From an uncultured Pelagibacteraceae bacterium (GTDB taxonomy: Bacteria > Pseudomonadota > Alphaproteobacteria > Pelagibacterales > Pelagibacteraceae), in contig CACHEF010000001.1 of assembly GCA_902578775.1 (NCBI GenBank), forward strand, positions 171,250-235,249: 64,000 nucleotides of DNA. Direction: 5' to 3'. The position numbers and the translations under genes were made by a program. The notes under the pieces are model-generated. The model was given only the letters and a program-made list of their open reading frames with translations. It ran no database searches and was not told the DNA's origin. Shown here in pieces: positions 9,119 to 18,298 of the stretch. Each line of letters starts with the position of its first letter. The first letter of the stretch is position 1.

Positions 9119-10210
9119 ATGGAAGTATTTCTCCCAATAGCCCAAGTTTTTGTTAACCCTATTGAAATACTTTTATTAAGTGCAATAGTAGGAGTACTTT
9201 CAGGTTTATTTGGAGTCGGAGGTGGATTTTTGATGACGCCTTTTTTAATTTTTATGGGTATACCACCAGCATATGCAGTTGCAAATGAAGCAAATAATAT
9301 TTTAGCTACTTCGGTCTCGGGATCTACCACTCATTGGTTAAAAAATACTTTGGATTACAAAATGGGTTTTATGATTGTAATAGGTGGTTCGATAGGAACC
9401 ACTTTAGGCATTTATACTTTTACTTATTTTAAAGGTATTGGAAAAATTGATACAGTTATTTCATTAGCTTATATGTATATCTTAGCGATAATAGGCACGT
9501 TAATGCTTGTGGAAAGTCTTGGTGAAATAGACAAAGCTAAAAAGAATGTTGTAGAGAAAAAAAAATTACATGTTCATTATTGGATACATGGACTTCCTTT
9601 AAGAATGCGATTTCCTAAATCAAAATTGTATGAAAGTATTTTTACGCCTATAATAATTGGTTTAACGGTTGGTTTTATTGCAGCTATAATGGGTATTGGT
9701 GGGGCATTCATATTAGTGCCAGCTATGATTTATATTATTAAAATGCCGACAAGACTAGTTCCTGGAACTTCATTATTTGTTACAATCTTTGTTAGTGTTA
9801 TAGTTACTTTTTTGCACTCTTTTAATTATGGATCTATCGATTTAATGCTGGTTGTTATGCTGGTAGTAGGGTCAATAATAGGTGTTCAAGTAGGTCAAAA
9901 ATTGGGTGAAAGTATTGATAGTTCTGGTTTAAAAGCTTTATTGGCAATTTTGTTGTTAGTTGTGGGAATTGCAATTGCTTATGACACTTTTTTTGCAGAT
10001 GAAATACTAAATGGAACCTCAAAAGTAGAAAATACCGATCTGAATATTTTCTCAAAATTCATCAAAGAGTTTTCTAATGATATGCCATTTTTTTATGGAT
10101 TGTTTTCAATTATGTTTGCTGTTTTTTTAGGAATAGGTGCAGCTTTTATAAGAAGGTTTTTATCTAAAATGAGAAAGAACTATCTAAATAAAATTTCAAA
10201 AACAAGCTAA
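9119..10210 (+). CDS. TauE/SafE family sulfite/anion exporter
   Basis: Repeated GLFGVGGGFLMTP / IMGIGGAFILVPA motifs, multi-TM. Confidence 0.88.
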   Translation: MEVFLPIAQVFVNPIEILLLSAIVGVLSGLFGVGGGFLMTPFLIFMGIPPAYAVANEANNILATSVSGSTTHWLKNTLDYKMGFMIVIGGSIGTTLGIYTFTYFKGIGKIDTVISLAYMYILAIIGTLMLVESLGEIDKAKKNVVEKKKLHVHYWIHGLPLRMRFPKSKLYESIFTPIIIGLTVGFIAAIMGIGGAFILVPAMIYIIKMPTRLVPGTSLFVTIFVSVIVTFLHSFNYGSIDLMLVVMLVVGSIIGVQVGQKLGESIDSSGLKALLAILLLVVGIAIAYDTFFADEILNGTSKVENTDLNIFSKFIKEFSNDMPFFYGLFSIMFAVFLGIGAAFIRRFLSKMRKNYLNKISKTS

Positions 10211-11289
10211 ATTAAAAATTTCGTAACAGTTTCGATATAAATAAGACTTATAAAACCGACTGTAATTGCAGCGATTAAACCTACAACAAAAGGCTTATAT
10301 CCCATCGACTTTAATTCACTTAAATTTATAGATATTCCTACTGCAGCCATTGCCATTGTTAAAAAAGCTGTGGCTAAAATTTTTATATATTCAATAAAAT
10401 TTATCCAATAATTATTATTTTCATTTTCAATAAAAAATTGATCACCGAGATTTCTTGTTATGATCATTCCAATAAAACCTAGAACAAAATAAGGAAAAAT
10501 ATTTAAAATTGAGTAAGATTTTTTTTTTAATTCACCACGATTATATAAAAAAGCAAATAATGGTATCATTATTACAAGAAATGTATTCCGAATTAATTTA
10601 GTCACAGTTGCAACATTTAAAGTTTCTGGACTGTTAAATTGTTGATCATAAATTAATCCTGCTGCTGCAACCTGAGATGTTTCATGAATTGAAGTTCCTA
10701 AAAAAAGACCAGCTTTTAAATTTTCATCGTTGAAATACCATTCAGCAAAATTAGGATAAATAAGCATAGCAATAACTCCAAATAAAGTAATATTAGCAAT
10801 AGCGTAAGCCACTTCTGTTTTTTTTGCGTTAATAACAGGTGCTGTTGCTACGATAGCTGTTGCTCCACAAACACTAGTTCCTATTGCTATTAAATATGAC
10901 ATTTTTGAAGATATAGGAACTTTTTTAATTAAGAGTTTGATCAAAATTAGTACGCTTATTATACACACAATTATTAATGGTATAGCGATTGAACCAAATT
11001 TTATAAATTCTTCAAAACTTAGCCTAATTCCTAAAAAAATAATTCCTAATTTTAAAATATATTGTTGTGTAAAATCGAGACCAATCATCATACCTGGTCT
11101 TGGTGTAAAAGCGTTACCCATTATAATTCCAAGAATAATTGCTATTAGAACAGTTGATATTGGACTTTTTTCAGTACCAAATATTTCTATAGCCAAAACA
11201 TTATTAATTCCATGAGAAAATAAATAAAATATTAAAGCTAAACCTACACCTGGGAATATTGTCTTAAAATAATTTAATTTATTAAACAC
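10207..11289 (-). CDS. YeiH family (UPF0324) putative sulfate/sulfite exporter
   Basis: 360-aa multi-TM protein; motifs LKLGIIFLGIRLSF, IGTSVCGATAIVATAPVI, GTSIHETSQVAAAG. Confidence 0.85.
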   Translation of the reverse strand: MFNKLNYFKTIFPGVGLALIFYLFSHGINNVLAIEIFGTEKSPISTVLIAIILGIIMGNAFTPRPGMMIGLDFTQQYILKLGIIFLGIRLSFEEFIKFGSIAIPLIIVCIISVLILIKLLIKKVPISSKMSYLIAIGTSVCGATAIVATAPVINAKKTEVAYAIANITLFGVIAMLIYPNFAEWYFNDENLKAGLFLGTSIHETSQVAAAGLIYDQQFNSPETLNVATVTKLIRNTFLVIMIPLFAFLYNRGELKKKSYSILNIFPYFVLGFIGMIITRNLGDQFFIENENNNYWINFIEYIKILATAFLTMAMAAVGISINLSELKSMGYKPFVVGLIAAITVGFISLIYIETVTKFLI

Positions 11290-11300
11290 TAAATAAAAAC

Positions 11301-12467
11301 TTATGCACTTCTGTAAAGTTTAGTCATCACAAACTCTTTGTGACCTAAAGCCTCTGCACAAGTTAATCTTCCGTTAGCTACCCGCAATGTTGTTTTAATT
11401 AGTTCATCTCCCGCTTCAGACAAATTCATTTCTCGTGATAATATTTTTGAAACATCACAATCAATATGTTCACCCATACTTTTTACAGTAAGAGGATTTG
11501 CAGTAAGTTTGATCACTGGTTCAATTGGATTTCCAACAATATTACCTTGCCCTGTTGGGAATAGATGAATATTAAACCCTGCAGCTGCCTGTAAGGTTAC
11601 ACATTCTGCAGCTGCAGACGAAGTGTCCATAAAGTATAAACCTTTACCTTTTTTTGGTTCTTCAGCTGGTTCTAATACATCTATAAATTTACAATTTCCA
11701 ATTTTTTGAAAATTTCCAAAAGCTTTTTCTTCAATAGTTGTTAAACCACCTGCAATATTGCCTGCTGTAGGTTGACTTTCAGATAAATCATCTGTTGCTT
11801 CTTTTAATATAAAATTATTATAATCGTTCCAGGTTTTCATAAATTTTTCTGATGCTTCTTTTGTTGCACCTCTTGATGCACAAACTTTTTCTGCTCCTGT
11901 TAATTCTGATGTTTCCCCAAAACATAAATGCACACCCATTGGTTCAAGCTTATCCATTAAATTTCCAACAGTTGGGTTTGATGCTAAACCAGATGTAGTG
12001 TCTGACTCTCCACATTTCACTGATATCCAAAGATCACTCATTGGACATTCTTCTCTTTGTTTTTCTGAAGCCCACATAACAAATTCCTGAGCTTTCTTCG
12101 AAGCTTTCATTGTAGTGCCGATATCTCCAGTACGCTCAATATGAAAGCCTTCAACTGGTTTTCCAGTTTTGGCAATGCCATCTACAATTCTTTTTGTCCA
12201 TTTAGGTTCAATTCCAATCACTATCACAGCAGCAACATTTGGATTACATCCTGTTCCTATCATAGTTCTAAAATGTAATTCTAAGTCAGCTCCAAATTGT
12301 AATCTCCCATATGAATGAGGAAGAGCAATTGTTCCTTTTATATTGTTTGCTACAGCTTCAGCACAAGCATTTGAGATATCATCGACTGGTAAAATAATTA
12401 CATGATTTCTTGTTCCAGCTCTGCCGTTTTCTCTTTTGTAACCTAAAAAACTTTTTGGAATTTCCAT
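11301..12467 (-). CDS. suyB: UxaA-type lyase large subunit, probable (2R)-sulfolactate sulfo-lyase beta subunit
   Basis: Altronate dehydratase/SuyB family ([33 protein letters not shown]); split architecture; sulfonate gene context. Confidence 0.75.
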   Translation of the reverse strand: MEIPKSFLGYKRENGRAGTRNHVIILPVDDISNACAEAVANNIKGTIALPHSYGRLQFGADLELHFRTMIGTGCNPNVAAVIVIGIEPKWTKRIVDGIAKTGKPVEGFHIERTGDIGTTMKASKKAQEFVMWASEKQREECPMSDLWISVKCGESDTTSGLASNPTVGNLMDKLEPMGVHLCFGETSELTGAEKVCASRGATKEASEKFMKTWNDYNNFILKEATDDLSESQPTAGNIAGGLTTIEEKAFGNFQKIGNCKFIDVLEPAEEPKKGKGLYFMDTSSAAAECVTLQAAAGFNIHLFPTGQGNIVGNPIEPVIKLTANPLTVKSMGEHIDCDVSKILSREMNLSEAGDELIKTTLRVANGRLTCAEALGHKEFVMTKLYRSA

Positions 12468-12470
12468 ACT

Positions 12471-12755
12471 TTACCACTTCTTTGTTTTTACATTATGAAC
12501 GTGAACATGTTCACCTTTTTTAATTGATTTTACTACTTTACCAATATCATGACCATATTTAAGGATAGTATCACCCTCCTTGAGGTCTATCATTGCAATT
12601 TTATGTCCTAAAGGAATTTCATCCATTGATTGAATGTTTGTAGAACTGTCATCTTCCATTATCCAGCAAGCACAGTCTTGTTTAGGAGTAATTTTTTCAA
12701 TAACTACTACTCCAACATTGTCTTTTTTATCATGAATTATAATGTCTGTAGCCAT
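12471..12755 (-). CDS. suyA: SAF-domain lyase small subunit, probable sulfolactate sulfo-lyase alpha subunit
   Basis: 94-aa SAF/UxaA N-terminal type protein (HVHNVKTKKW) directly before suyB. Confidence 0.75.
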   Translation of the reverse strand: MATDIIIHDKKDNVGVVVIEKITPKQDCACWIMEDDSSTNIQSMDEIPLGHKIAMIDLKEGDTILKYGHDIGKVVKSIKKGEHVHVHNVKTKKW

Positions 12756-12866
12756 ATCGTGTCGAATTGTTTATTTGAATTTTGTGAAATCTTATATATT
12801 AATCGCAAAAATTAACAAACGAAATTTATAAAAACCTAAATTAGATTTTAGAGAGGTTACTAGTTT

Positions 12867-14651
12867 ATGACAAAAATGACAACTGAGGAAGCTTTTGTAA
12901 AAGTTTTACAAATGCATGGAATTGAACACGCATTTGGAATTATAGGTTCAGCGTTTATGCCAATTTCAGATATTTTTCCTGATGCTGGAATTAAATTTTG
13001 GGACGTTGCTCACGAGACAAATGGAGGACTAATCGCTGATGGTTATACAAGATCTACTGGAAAAATGTCTATGGTCATTGCACAAAATGGACCAGGCATA
13101 ACTGGATTAGTAACTCCAATCAAAACAGCTTTTTGGAACCATACTCCTTTATTATTAGTAACTCCCCAAGCTGCAAACAAAACTATGGGTCAAGGTGGTT
13201 TTCAAGAAGTTGAACAAATGAATTTGTTTAAAGATATGGTTTGTTACCAGGAGGAGGTAAGAGACCCATCAAGAATGGCTGAAGTTTTAAATAGAGTAAT
13301 AGAAAAAGCAATAAGGGGTTCAGCACCAGCACAAATAAATGTACCAAGAGATTATTGGACTCAAGTTATAGATATAGAATTACCACCAATAGTTAGATTA
13401 GAAAGACAAGGTGGTGGAGCAGAAGCAATAGTTAAAGCTGCAAAACTTTTATCAAATGCAAAATTTCCAGTTATTTTATCTGGAGCAGGAGTTGTTATTG
13501 GTGGAGCAATTGAAGAAACCAAAAAACTTGCTGAGAAATTGGATTCACCAGTTTGTTCTGGTTATCAACACAATGATAGCTTTCCAGGAAGTCATCCGTT
13601 GGCTGTTGGTCCATTAGGATACAATGGATCTAAAGCTGCAATGGAACTTATTTCAAAAGCAGATGTAGTTTTAGCTTTAGGAACAAGACTAAATCCTTTT
13701 TCAACACTTCCAGGGTATGGGATTGATTATTGGCCAAAGAGTGCAAGTATAATTCAAGTGGACATTAATCCAGATAGAATTGGTTTAACAAAAAAAGTTA
13801 CAGTTGGAATTAGTGGTGATGCAAAATTAGTGGCAACGCAGATTTTAGAAAAACTATCTTCAAATGCTGGTGATACTGATAGACAAAAAAGAAAAGATTT
13901 AATTCACCAAACAAAATCTGCTTGGCTACAAAAATTATCAAGTTTAGATCATGAAGATGATGATGAGGGAACAGTTTGGAATAAGGAGGCAAGAGAGAGA
14001 GATAGAGATAGAATGTCTCCAAGACAAGCATGGCGAGCAATTCAAGCTGGAATGCCAGCTGATGTAATTATTTCTAGTGATATAGGAAATAACTGCGCAA
14101 TAGGAAATGCTTATCCTACTTTTGAAAAACCAAGAAAGTATTTAGCTCCAGGTTTATTCGGTCCTTGTGGTTATGGTTTTCCATCAATCTTAGGTGCAAA
14201 AATTGGATGTCCTGATACGCCAGTAATCGGTTTTGCTGGGGATGGAGCTTTTGGAATTAGTATGAATGAAATGAGTTCTTGTGCTCGAGAAGAATGGCCA
14301 GCGATAACAATGGTCATTTTTAGAAATTATCAGTGGGGAGCAGAAAAAAGAAATACCACTCTTTGGTTTGATAATAATTTTATTGGAACAGAATTAGACC
14401 CAGAACTAAGTTATGCTAAAGTTGCTAATGCCTGTGGTTTAAAAGGCGTTACCGTTAAAACAATGGAAGAAACAACAGCAGCGATTAAACAATCTTGTGA
14501 AGATCAAAAGAAAGGTATAACAACATTTATTGAAGTAATTCTTAATCAAGAACTTGGTGAACCTTTTAGAAGAGACGCAATGAAAAAACCAGTAAGAGTT
14601 GCTGGTATTAAAAAAGAGGACATGAAGAAACAACCATCTTTAACCTCTTAA
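12867..14651 (+). CDS. xsc: Sulfoacetaldehyde acetyltransferase (ThDP enzyme)
   Basis: 594-aa ThDP enzyme; IGSAFMPISDIFPDAGIKFWDVAHE and NYQWGAEKRNTTLWFDNNFIGTELD look Xsc-like; next to suyAB. Confidence 0.9.
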   Translation: MTKMTTEEAFVKVLQMHGIEHAFGIIGSAFMPISDIFPDAGIKFWDVAHETNGGLIADGYTRSTGKMSMVIAQNGPGITGLVTPIKTAFWNHTPLLLVTPQAANKTMGQGGFQEVEQMNLFKDMVCYQEEVRDPSRMAEVLNRVIEKAIRGSAPAQINVPRDYWTQVIDIELPPIVRLERQGGGAEAIVKAAKLLSNAKFPVILSGAGVVIGGAIEETKKLAEKLDSPVCSGYQHNDSFPGSHPLAVGPLGYNGSKAAMELISKADVVLALGTRLNPFSTLPGYGIDYWPKSASIIQVDINPDRIGLTKKVTVGISGDAKLVATQILEKLSSNAGDTDRQKRKDLIHQTKSAWLQKLSSLDHEDDDEGTVWNKEARERDRDRMSPRQAWRAIQAGMPADVIISSDIGNNCAIGNAYPTFEKPRKYLAPGLFGPCGYGFPSILGAKIGCPDTPVIGFAGDGAFGISMNEMSSCAREEWPAITMVIFRNYQWGAEKRNTTLWFDNNFIGTELDPELSYAKVANACGLKGVTVKTMEETTAAIKQSCEDQKKGITTFIEVILNQELGEPFRRDAMKKPVRVAGIKKEDMKKQPSLTS

Positions 14652-14690
14652 AATCTTTAAAATAGTAATTAATTATCGTAATCTTTTTTA

Positions 14691-15995
14691 ATGGAAGTTA
14701 TTAATGATAATTATTGTAGTTGGGTTAATGATTTAAATCCAAGAACAAATATCCAAACACTTTCAACTGATTTGAGTTGCGAATGGTTAGTCGTAGGTGC
14801 AGGATATACAGGACTTTCAGCTGCAAGAAAATTAGGTCAGCTTTATCCAAATCAAAAAATTGTATTAGTTGATGCTCAATTAGCAGGAGAGGGTGCGAGT
14901 TCAAGAAATTCTGGTTATTTAGTTGATACTACACTCAATGATGGTTTCACTTCTAATAAAGAATTAGAAAAATATAAAAAAAAATCTGATATCTATAAAT
15001 TAGGCATAGATGTAATTAAAAAATTCATTAAGGAACATCAAGTCGATTGTGATTGGAATGAGTGTGGAAAGTATTTTGCATCATCAAATACCAAAGATAA
15101 AAAAATCTTAGAAAATTTTTCAGAAACTCTGTCTAAATTAGGTTTTGAACATAATTTGATATTTAAAAAAGATCTCACGAAAAGATTAGGTACTAACTTC
15201 TATAATGTTGCTCTTCATACAAAAGGAGGAATTTTATTACATCCAGGCAAGTTAGTAAGAGCAATGATTGATACATTGCCTGAGAATGTAATACTTTATG
15301 AGAATTCATTGTTATTAAATTGGAAAAAGATTGGTGGTTTAATAAATTGTAATTTTAAAAATAGTTCAATAAAATCAAAAAGAATAATCTTTGCGACCAA
15401 CGGATTTCTTAAGTCTCTAGGTATCAAAGTAAATTATAATTTTCCAATTACTTTAACTGCAAGTATGACAAGGTCTTTGACTGAAAAAGAATTTAAATTA
15501 ATTGGAGAACCGAAAGAGTGGGGAGTTTTGCCTGTCAGACCAATGGGTGCAACAATTAGAATGACTAAAGATAGAAGAATTTTAATAAGAAATACTGTTG
15601 AGGTTCACAATCCTTCGCGGATGTCTAAATCTGATTTGGAAAAAAGGTCTATAAAGCAAAAGATCGGTATTAAAAAAAGATTTCCACAATTACCAGATGA
15701 TATAATTCAATCAACTTGGTCAGGAATTGTCTCAAGAACCAGAAATAGTTCTCAGATCTTTGAAAAAATTCAAGAAAATATATTTGTTGCAGGTTGTTAT
15801 AATGGTTCAGGTATTGGAGTAGGTGCATTGTTTGGTGAACAAATTGCTATTAAGGCAAGCAATGAACATACAAAAGAAATTGAAACTATTGAGGCAAGAA
15901 ATAAACCAACTTGGCTACCACCAAAACCATTTTTGGATTTAGGTGTGAAAGCCAGACTTATGTACGAAAGGTTACGAGCTAGATCTGAAATTTAA
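14691..15995 (+). CDS. FAD-dependent oxidoreductase (DadA/TauY-like), candidate taurine dehydrogenase subunit
   Basis: WLVVGAGYTGLSAARKL Rossmann motif, GASSRNSGY; 39 nt downstream of xsc. Confidence 0.75.
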   Translation: MEVINDNYCSWVNDLNPRTNIQTLSTDLSCEWLVVGAGYTGLSAARKLGQLYPNQKIVLVDAQLAGEGASSRNSGYLVDTTLNDGFTSNKELEKYKKKSDIYKLGIDVIKKFIKEHQVDCDWNECGKYFASSNTKDKKILENFSETLSKLGFEHNLIFKKDLTKRLGTNFYNVALHTKGGILLHPGKLVRAMIDTLPENVILYENSLLLNWKKIGGLINCNFKNSSIKSKRIIFATNGFLKSLGIKVNYNFPITLTASMTRSLTEKEFKLIGEPKEWGVLPVRPMGATIRMTKDRRILIRNTVEVHNPSRMSKSDLEKRSIKQKIGIKKRFPQLPDDIIQSTWSGIVSRTRNSSQIFEKIQENIFVAGCYNGSGIGVGALFGEQIAIKASNEHTKEIETIEARNKPTWLPPKPFLDLGVKARLMYERLRARSEI

Positions 15996-16026
15996 CCTGC
16001 TGTGAGCTCTGTTGCTGGGTGCCCTG

Positions 16027-16146
16027 TTATAAATTCATATCAGGCCAGTTTTTATCATTATATCTATCAAGTTCTTTTTTAGTAAAGGGTCTGAATAATA
16101 CCCACCCAATCACAATCACTAAAGCTAATAGTATCATTGTTTGCAT
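16027..16146 (-). CDS. Small membrane protein (39 aa), not in ORF track
   Basis: Manual translation MQTMILLALVIVIGWVLFRPFTKKELDRYNDKNWPDMNL*; starts 3 nt after the peptidase stop on the same strand. Confidence 0.55.
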   Translation of the reverse strand: MQTMILLALVIVIGWVLFRPFTKKELDRYNDKNWPDMNL

Positions 16147-16149
16147 GAT

Positions 16150-16953
16150 TTAATTTATTACAGACATAGGATCTAGTCTAGTCTGAAACCAGTTAACTCT
16201 AAAATCTAAATGTGGACCAGTTGATCTCCCAGTCGAACCAACTGTTCCTATGATATCTCCTTGATTAATCTCATCACCCACAGATACCATTACAGTTTCA
16301 AGATGAGAATAAATTGTAGATATGCCATGACCATGATCCATAATGATTGTCCCACCTGTATAATAAAGATCATCCTCAGCCATAGTGACAGTGCCCGAGC
16401 CGGAAGATTTAATCTTAGTCCCTTGTTTAGCAGCAATATCAATTCCATAATGTGGCCATCTAGGTTTTCCATTTAAAATTCTTTGGCTACCATAAACACC
16501 ACTAATAATTCCTTCTACAGGCATAATGAATTGATTTTTGAAAAAAGGTAAGTCAGAATTAATAGCTCTTGCTTCTCCAATTTTATTATTTTCTTCTTTA
16601 ATTCTTTTATAAACAGACTCTGGTGGAGTTACCTTACTTTCTTCTAACCCATCAATTCTTTGAATATTGTATTTTCTTTTTAAAACTCGTTTAGTAATAA
16701 CTTCTTTTTTATCGCTTATAATTTTTGTGATAGTGACATCGAATTTTCTATCCCTATCTATTCCAAATACAAAGTAACCATCTTTTGAAACTTTAATTTC
16801 TTTTTTACCTATTAATATTTTGGCAGATGGATTGGTAATTCCAATAATGTAATGACCTTGTAAAAATTTACCCTTAAATTCAATTGCATTTAGTTGTGTT
16901 GAGGCAAAAAGAGTTATTATAAAAAATAATCTATAAATTATTTTGCAGTCCAT
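16150..16953 (-). CDS. M23 family (LytM-like) metallopeptidase
   Basis: GIDIAAKQGTKIKSSGSGTV ... IIMDHGHGISTIYSHL ... STGPHLDFRV motifs; N-terminal signal sequence. Confidence 0.9.
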   Translation of the reverse strand: MDCKIIYRLFFIITLFASTQLNAIEFKGKFLQGHYIIGITNPSAKILIGKKEIKVSKDGYFVFGIDRDRKFDVTITKIISDKKEVITKRVLKRKYNIQRIDGLEESKVTPPESVYKRIKEENNKIGEARAINSDLPFFKNQFIMPVEGIISGVYGSQRILNGKPRWPHYGIDIAAKQGTKIKSSGSGTVTMAEDDLYYTGGTIIMDHGHGISTIYSHLETVMVSVGDEINQGDIIGTVGSTGRSTGPHLDFRVNWFQTRLDPMSVIN

Positions 16954-17705
16954 CCGCCATCAACCAATAAAGAAGTACCTGTAATCATTGATGCTGCATC
17001 AGAAGCTAGAAATACTACAGCAGACGCAACTTCAGATAATTCAGCAAATCTTCCAAGAGGAATATTATTTAACATGTCTCTTTCAAATTTCTTGTCTTTT
17101 AAAAATTTCTTCGTCATAGGCGTGACAACAAATGTTGGGCAAACAGTATTTACTCTAATATTATATTTTGCAAGATCTATAGACATCCCTTTTGTTAAAC
17201 CCTCTAAACCAAATTTATTCATGTTATAAACACTTCTTATTGGTCCACCTACATGACCCATTTGTGATGACATATTGACAATAACACCACCTGTTTTTTT
17301 TCTATTTTTTGATTTTATCATTTTAAGCGCGCACAGGTGTGCAAGATTAAATGTGGCTATTGTATTTATCTTTACCATATGTTCCATATCTTTAGTTTTA
17401 ACTTTTGTGAAATGTGCTGGTCTATTATTACCAGCGTTGTTGATAAGAATATCTAGCTTAGACTGTTTGTTAATAATTTCTTTGATATCATTATAATTTG
17501 TAATGTCACAAACATAAGATTTACACTTTGTTTTAAATTTTTTAATTTTCTTTGAAACCTCATCTAGATCTTTTTTAGTTCTGCTAATAATTATTAGATT
17601 TGATCCTGCTTCTGCTAGAGCTATAGCGCAAGCTCTACCAATACCTTTGCCTGCACCCGTTACGATTGCTGTCTTATTTTTAAAGTTATAATTTTTTAAG
17701 AACAT
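16938..17705 (-). CDS. Short-chain dehydrogenase/reductase (SDR)
   Basis: TGAGKGIG, NNAG and YNMNK active-site motifs. Confidence 0.88.
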   Translation of the reverse strand: MFLKNYNFKNKTAIVTGAGKGIGRACAIALAEAGSNLIIISRTKKDLDEVSKKIKKFKTKCKSYVCDITNYNDIKEIINKQSKLDILINNAGNNRPAHFTKVKTKDMEHMVKINTIATFNLAHLCALKMIKSKNRKKTGGVIVNMSSQMGHVGGPIRSVYNMNKFGLEGLTKGMSIDLAKYNIRVNTVCPTFVVTPMTKKFLKDKKFERDMLNNIPLGRFAELSEVASAVVFLASDAASMITGTSLLVDGGWTAK

Positions 17706-18298
17706 TATAAAAATAATATTTTAATATCAGTGTAAATCAACTCAATAGCAACAATTAGAATTGCTAATAAACCGGCCCATGCAATCCACTTGTATTTTTT
17801 AATCCAGTTGGAAATTATTGTTGCGGCAGTAGCCATTAAAACAATTGATAAAACTAGGCCAAAAATTAGTAAATTGTAATGATTTCCTGCAGCTCCAGCA
17901 ACACCAAGAACATTGTCCAAACTCATTGTAAAGTCAGCTAATAAAATTGTCCAAATAGCTTTTAAAAAATTTGAATTGTCTACTTTTATATCACTATCGT
18001 GATTGGTTCCTTTCACAACATCGATATAAAGTTTGTAAACTATATAAAGTAGAAGGAGACCACCAATTAATCTTAAACCTGTAATTTGTAACAAGTAAGC
18101 AGTCAATAAAGTTAAGATTATTCTTAAAACAACAGCACCTCCTATGCCCCAAAATATTATTTTTTTTCTTTGTTCTAATGGAAATTTAGATGCAACCATT
18201 CCAATAATAATTGCATTGTCTCCTGCTAAAACTAGATCAATTAAAATGATTTGTGTTAGAATAGTTAGTTGTTCTGGGGTAATTAAATCAGCGAACAT
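17705..18298 (-). CDS. TerC family / YjbE-like integral membrane protein
   Basis: DLVLAGDNAIIIGM and ADFTMSLDNVLGVAGAA motifs. Confidence 0.85.
   Translation of the reverse strand: MFADLITPEQLTILTQIILIDLVLAGDNAIIIGMVASKFPLEQRKKIIFWGIGGAVVLRIILTLLTAYLLQITGLRLIGGLLLLYIVYKLYIDVVKGTNHDSDIKVDNSNFLKAIWTILLADFTMSLDNVLGVAGAAGNHYNLLIFGLVLSIVLMATAATIISNWIKKYKWIAWAGLLAILIVAIELIYTDIKILFL

Noticed and set aside
10937-11215. 92-aa plus-strand ORF
   Set aside because: Opposite the YeiH-family gene; shadow ORF.
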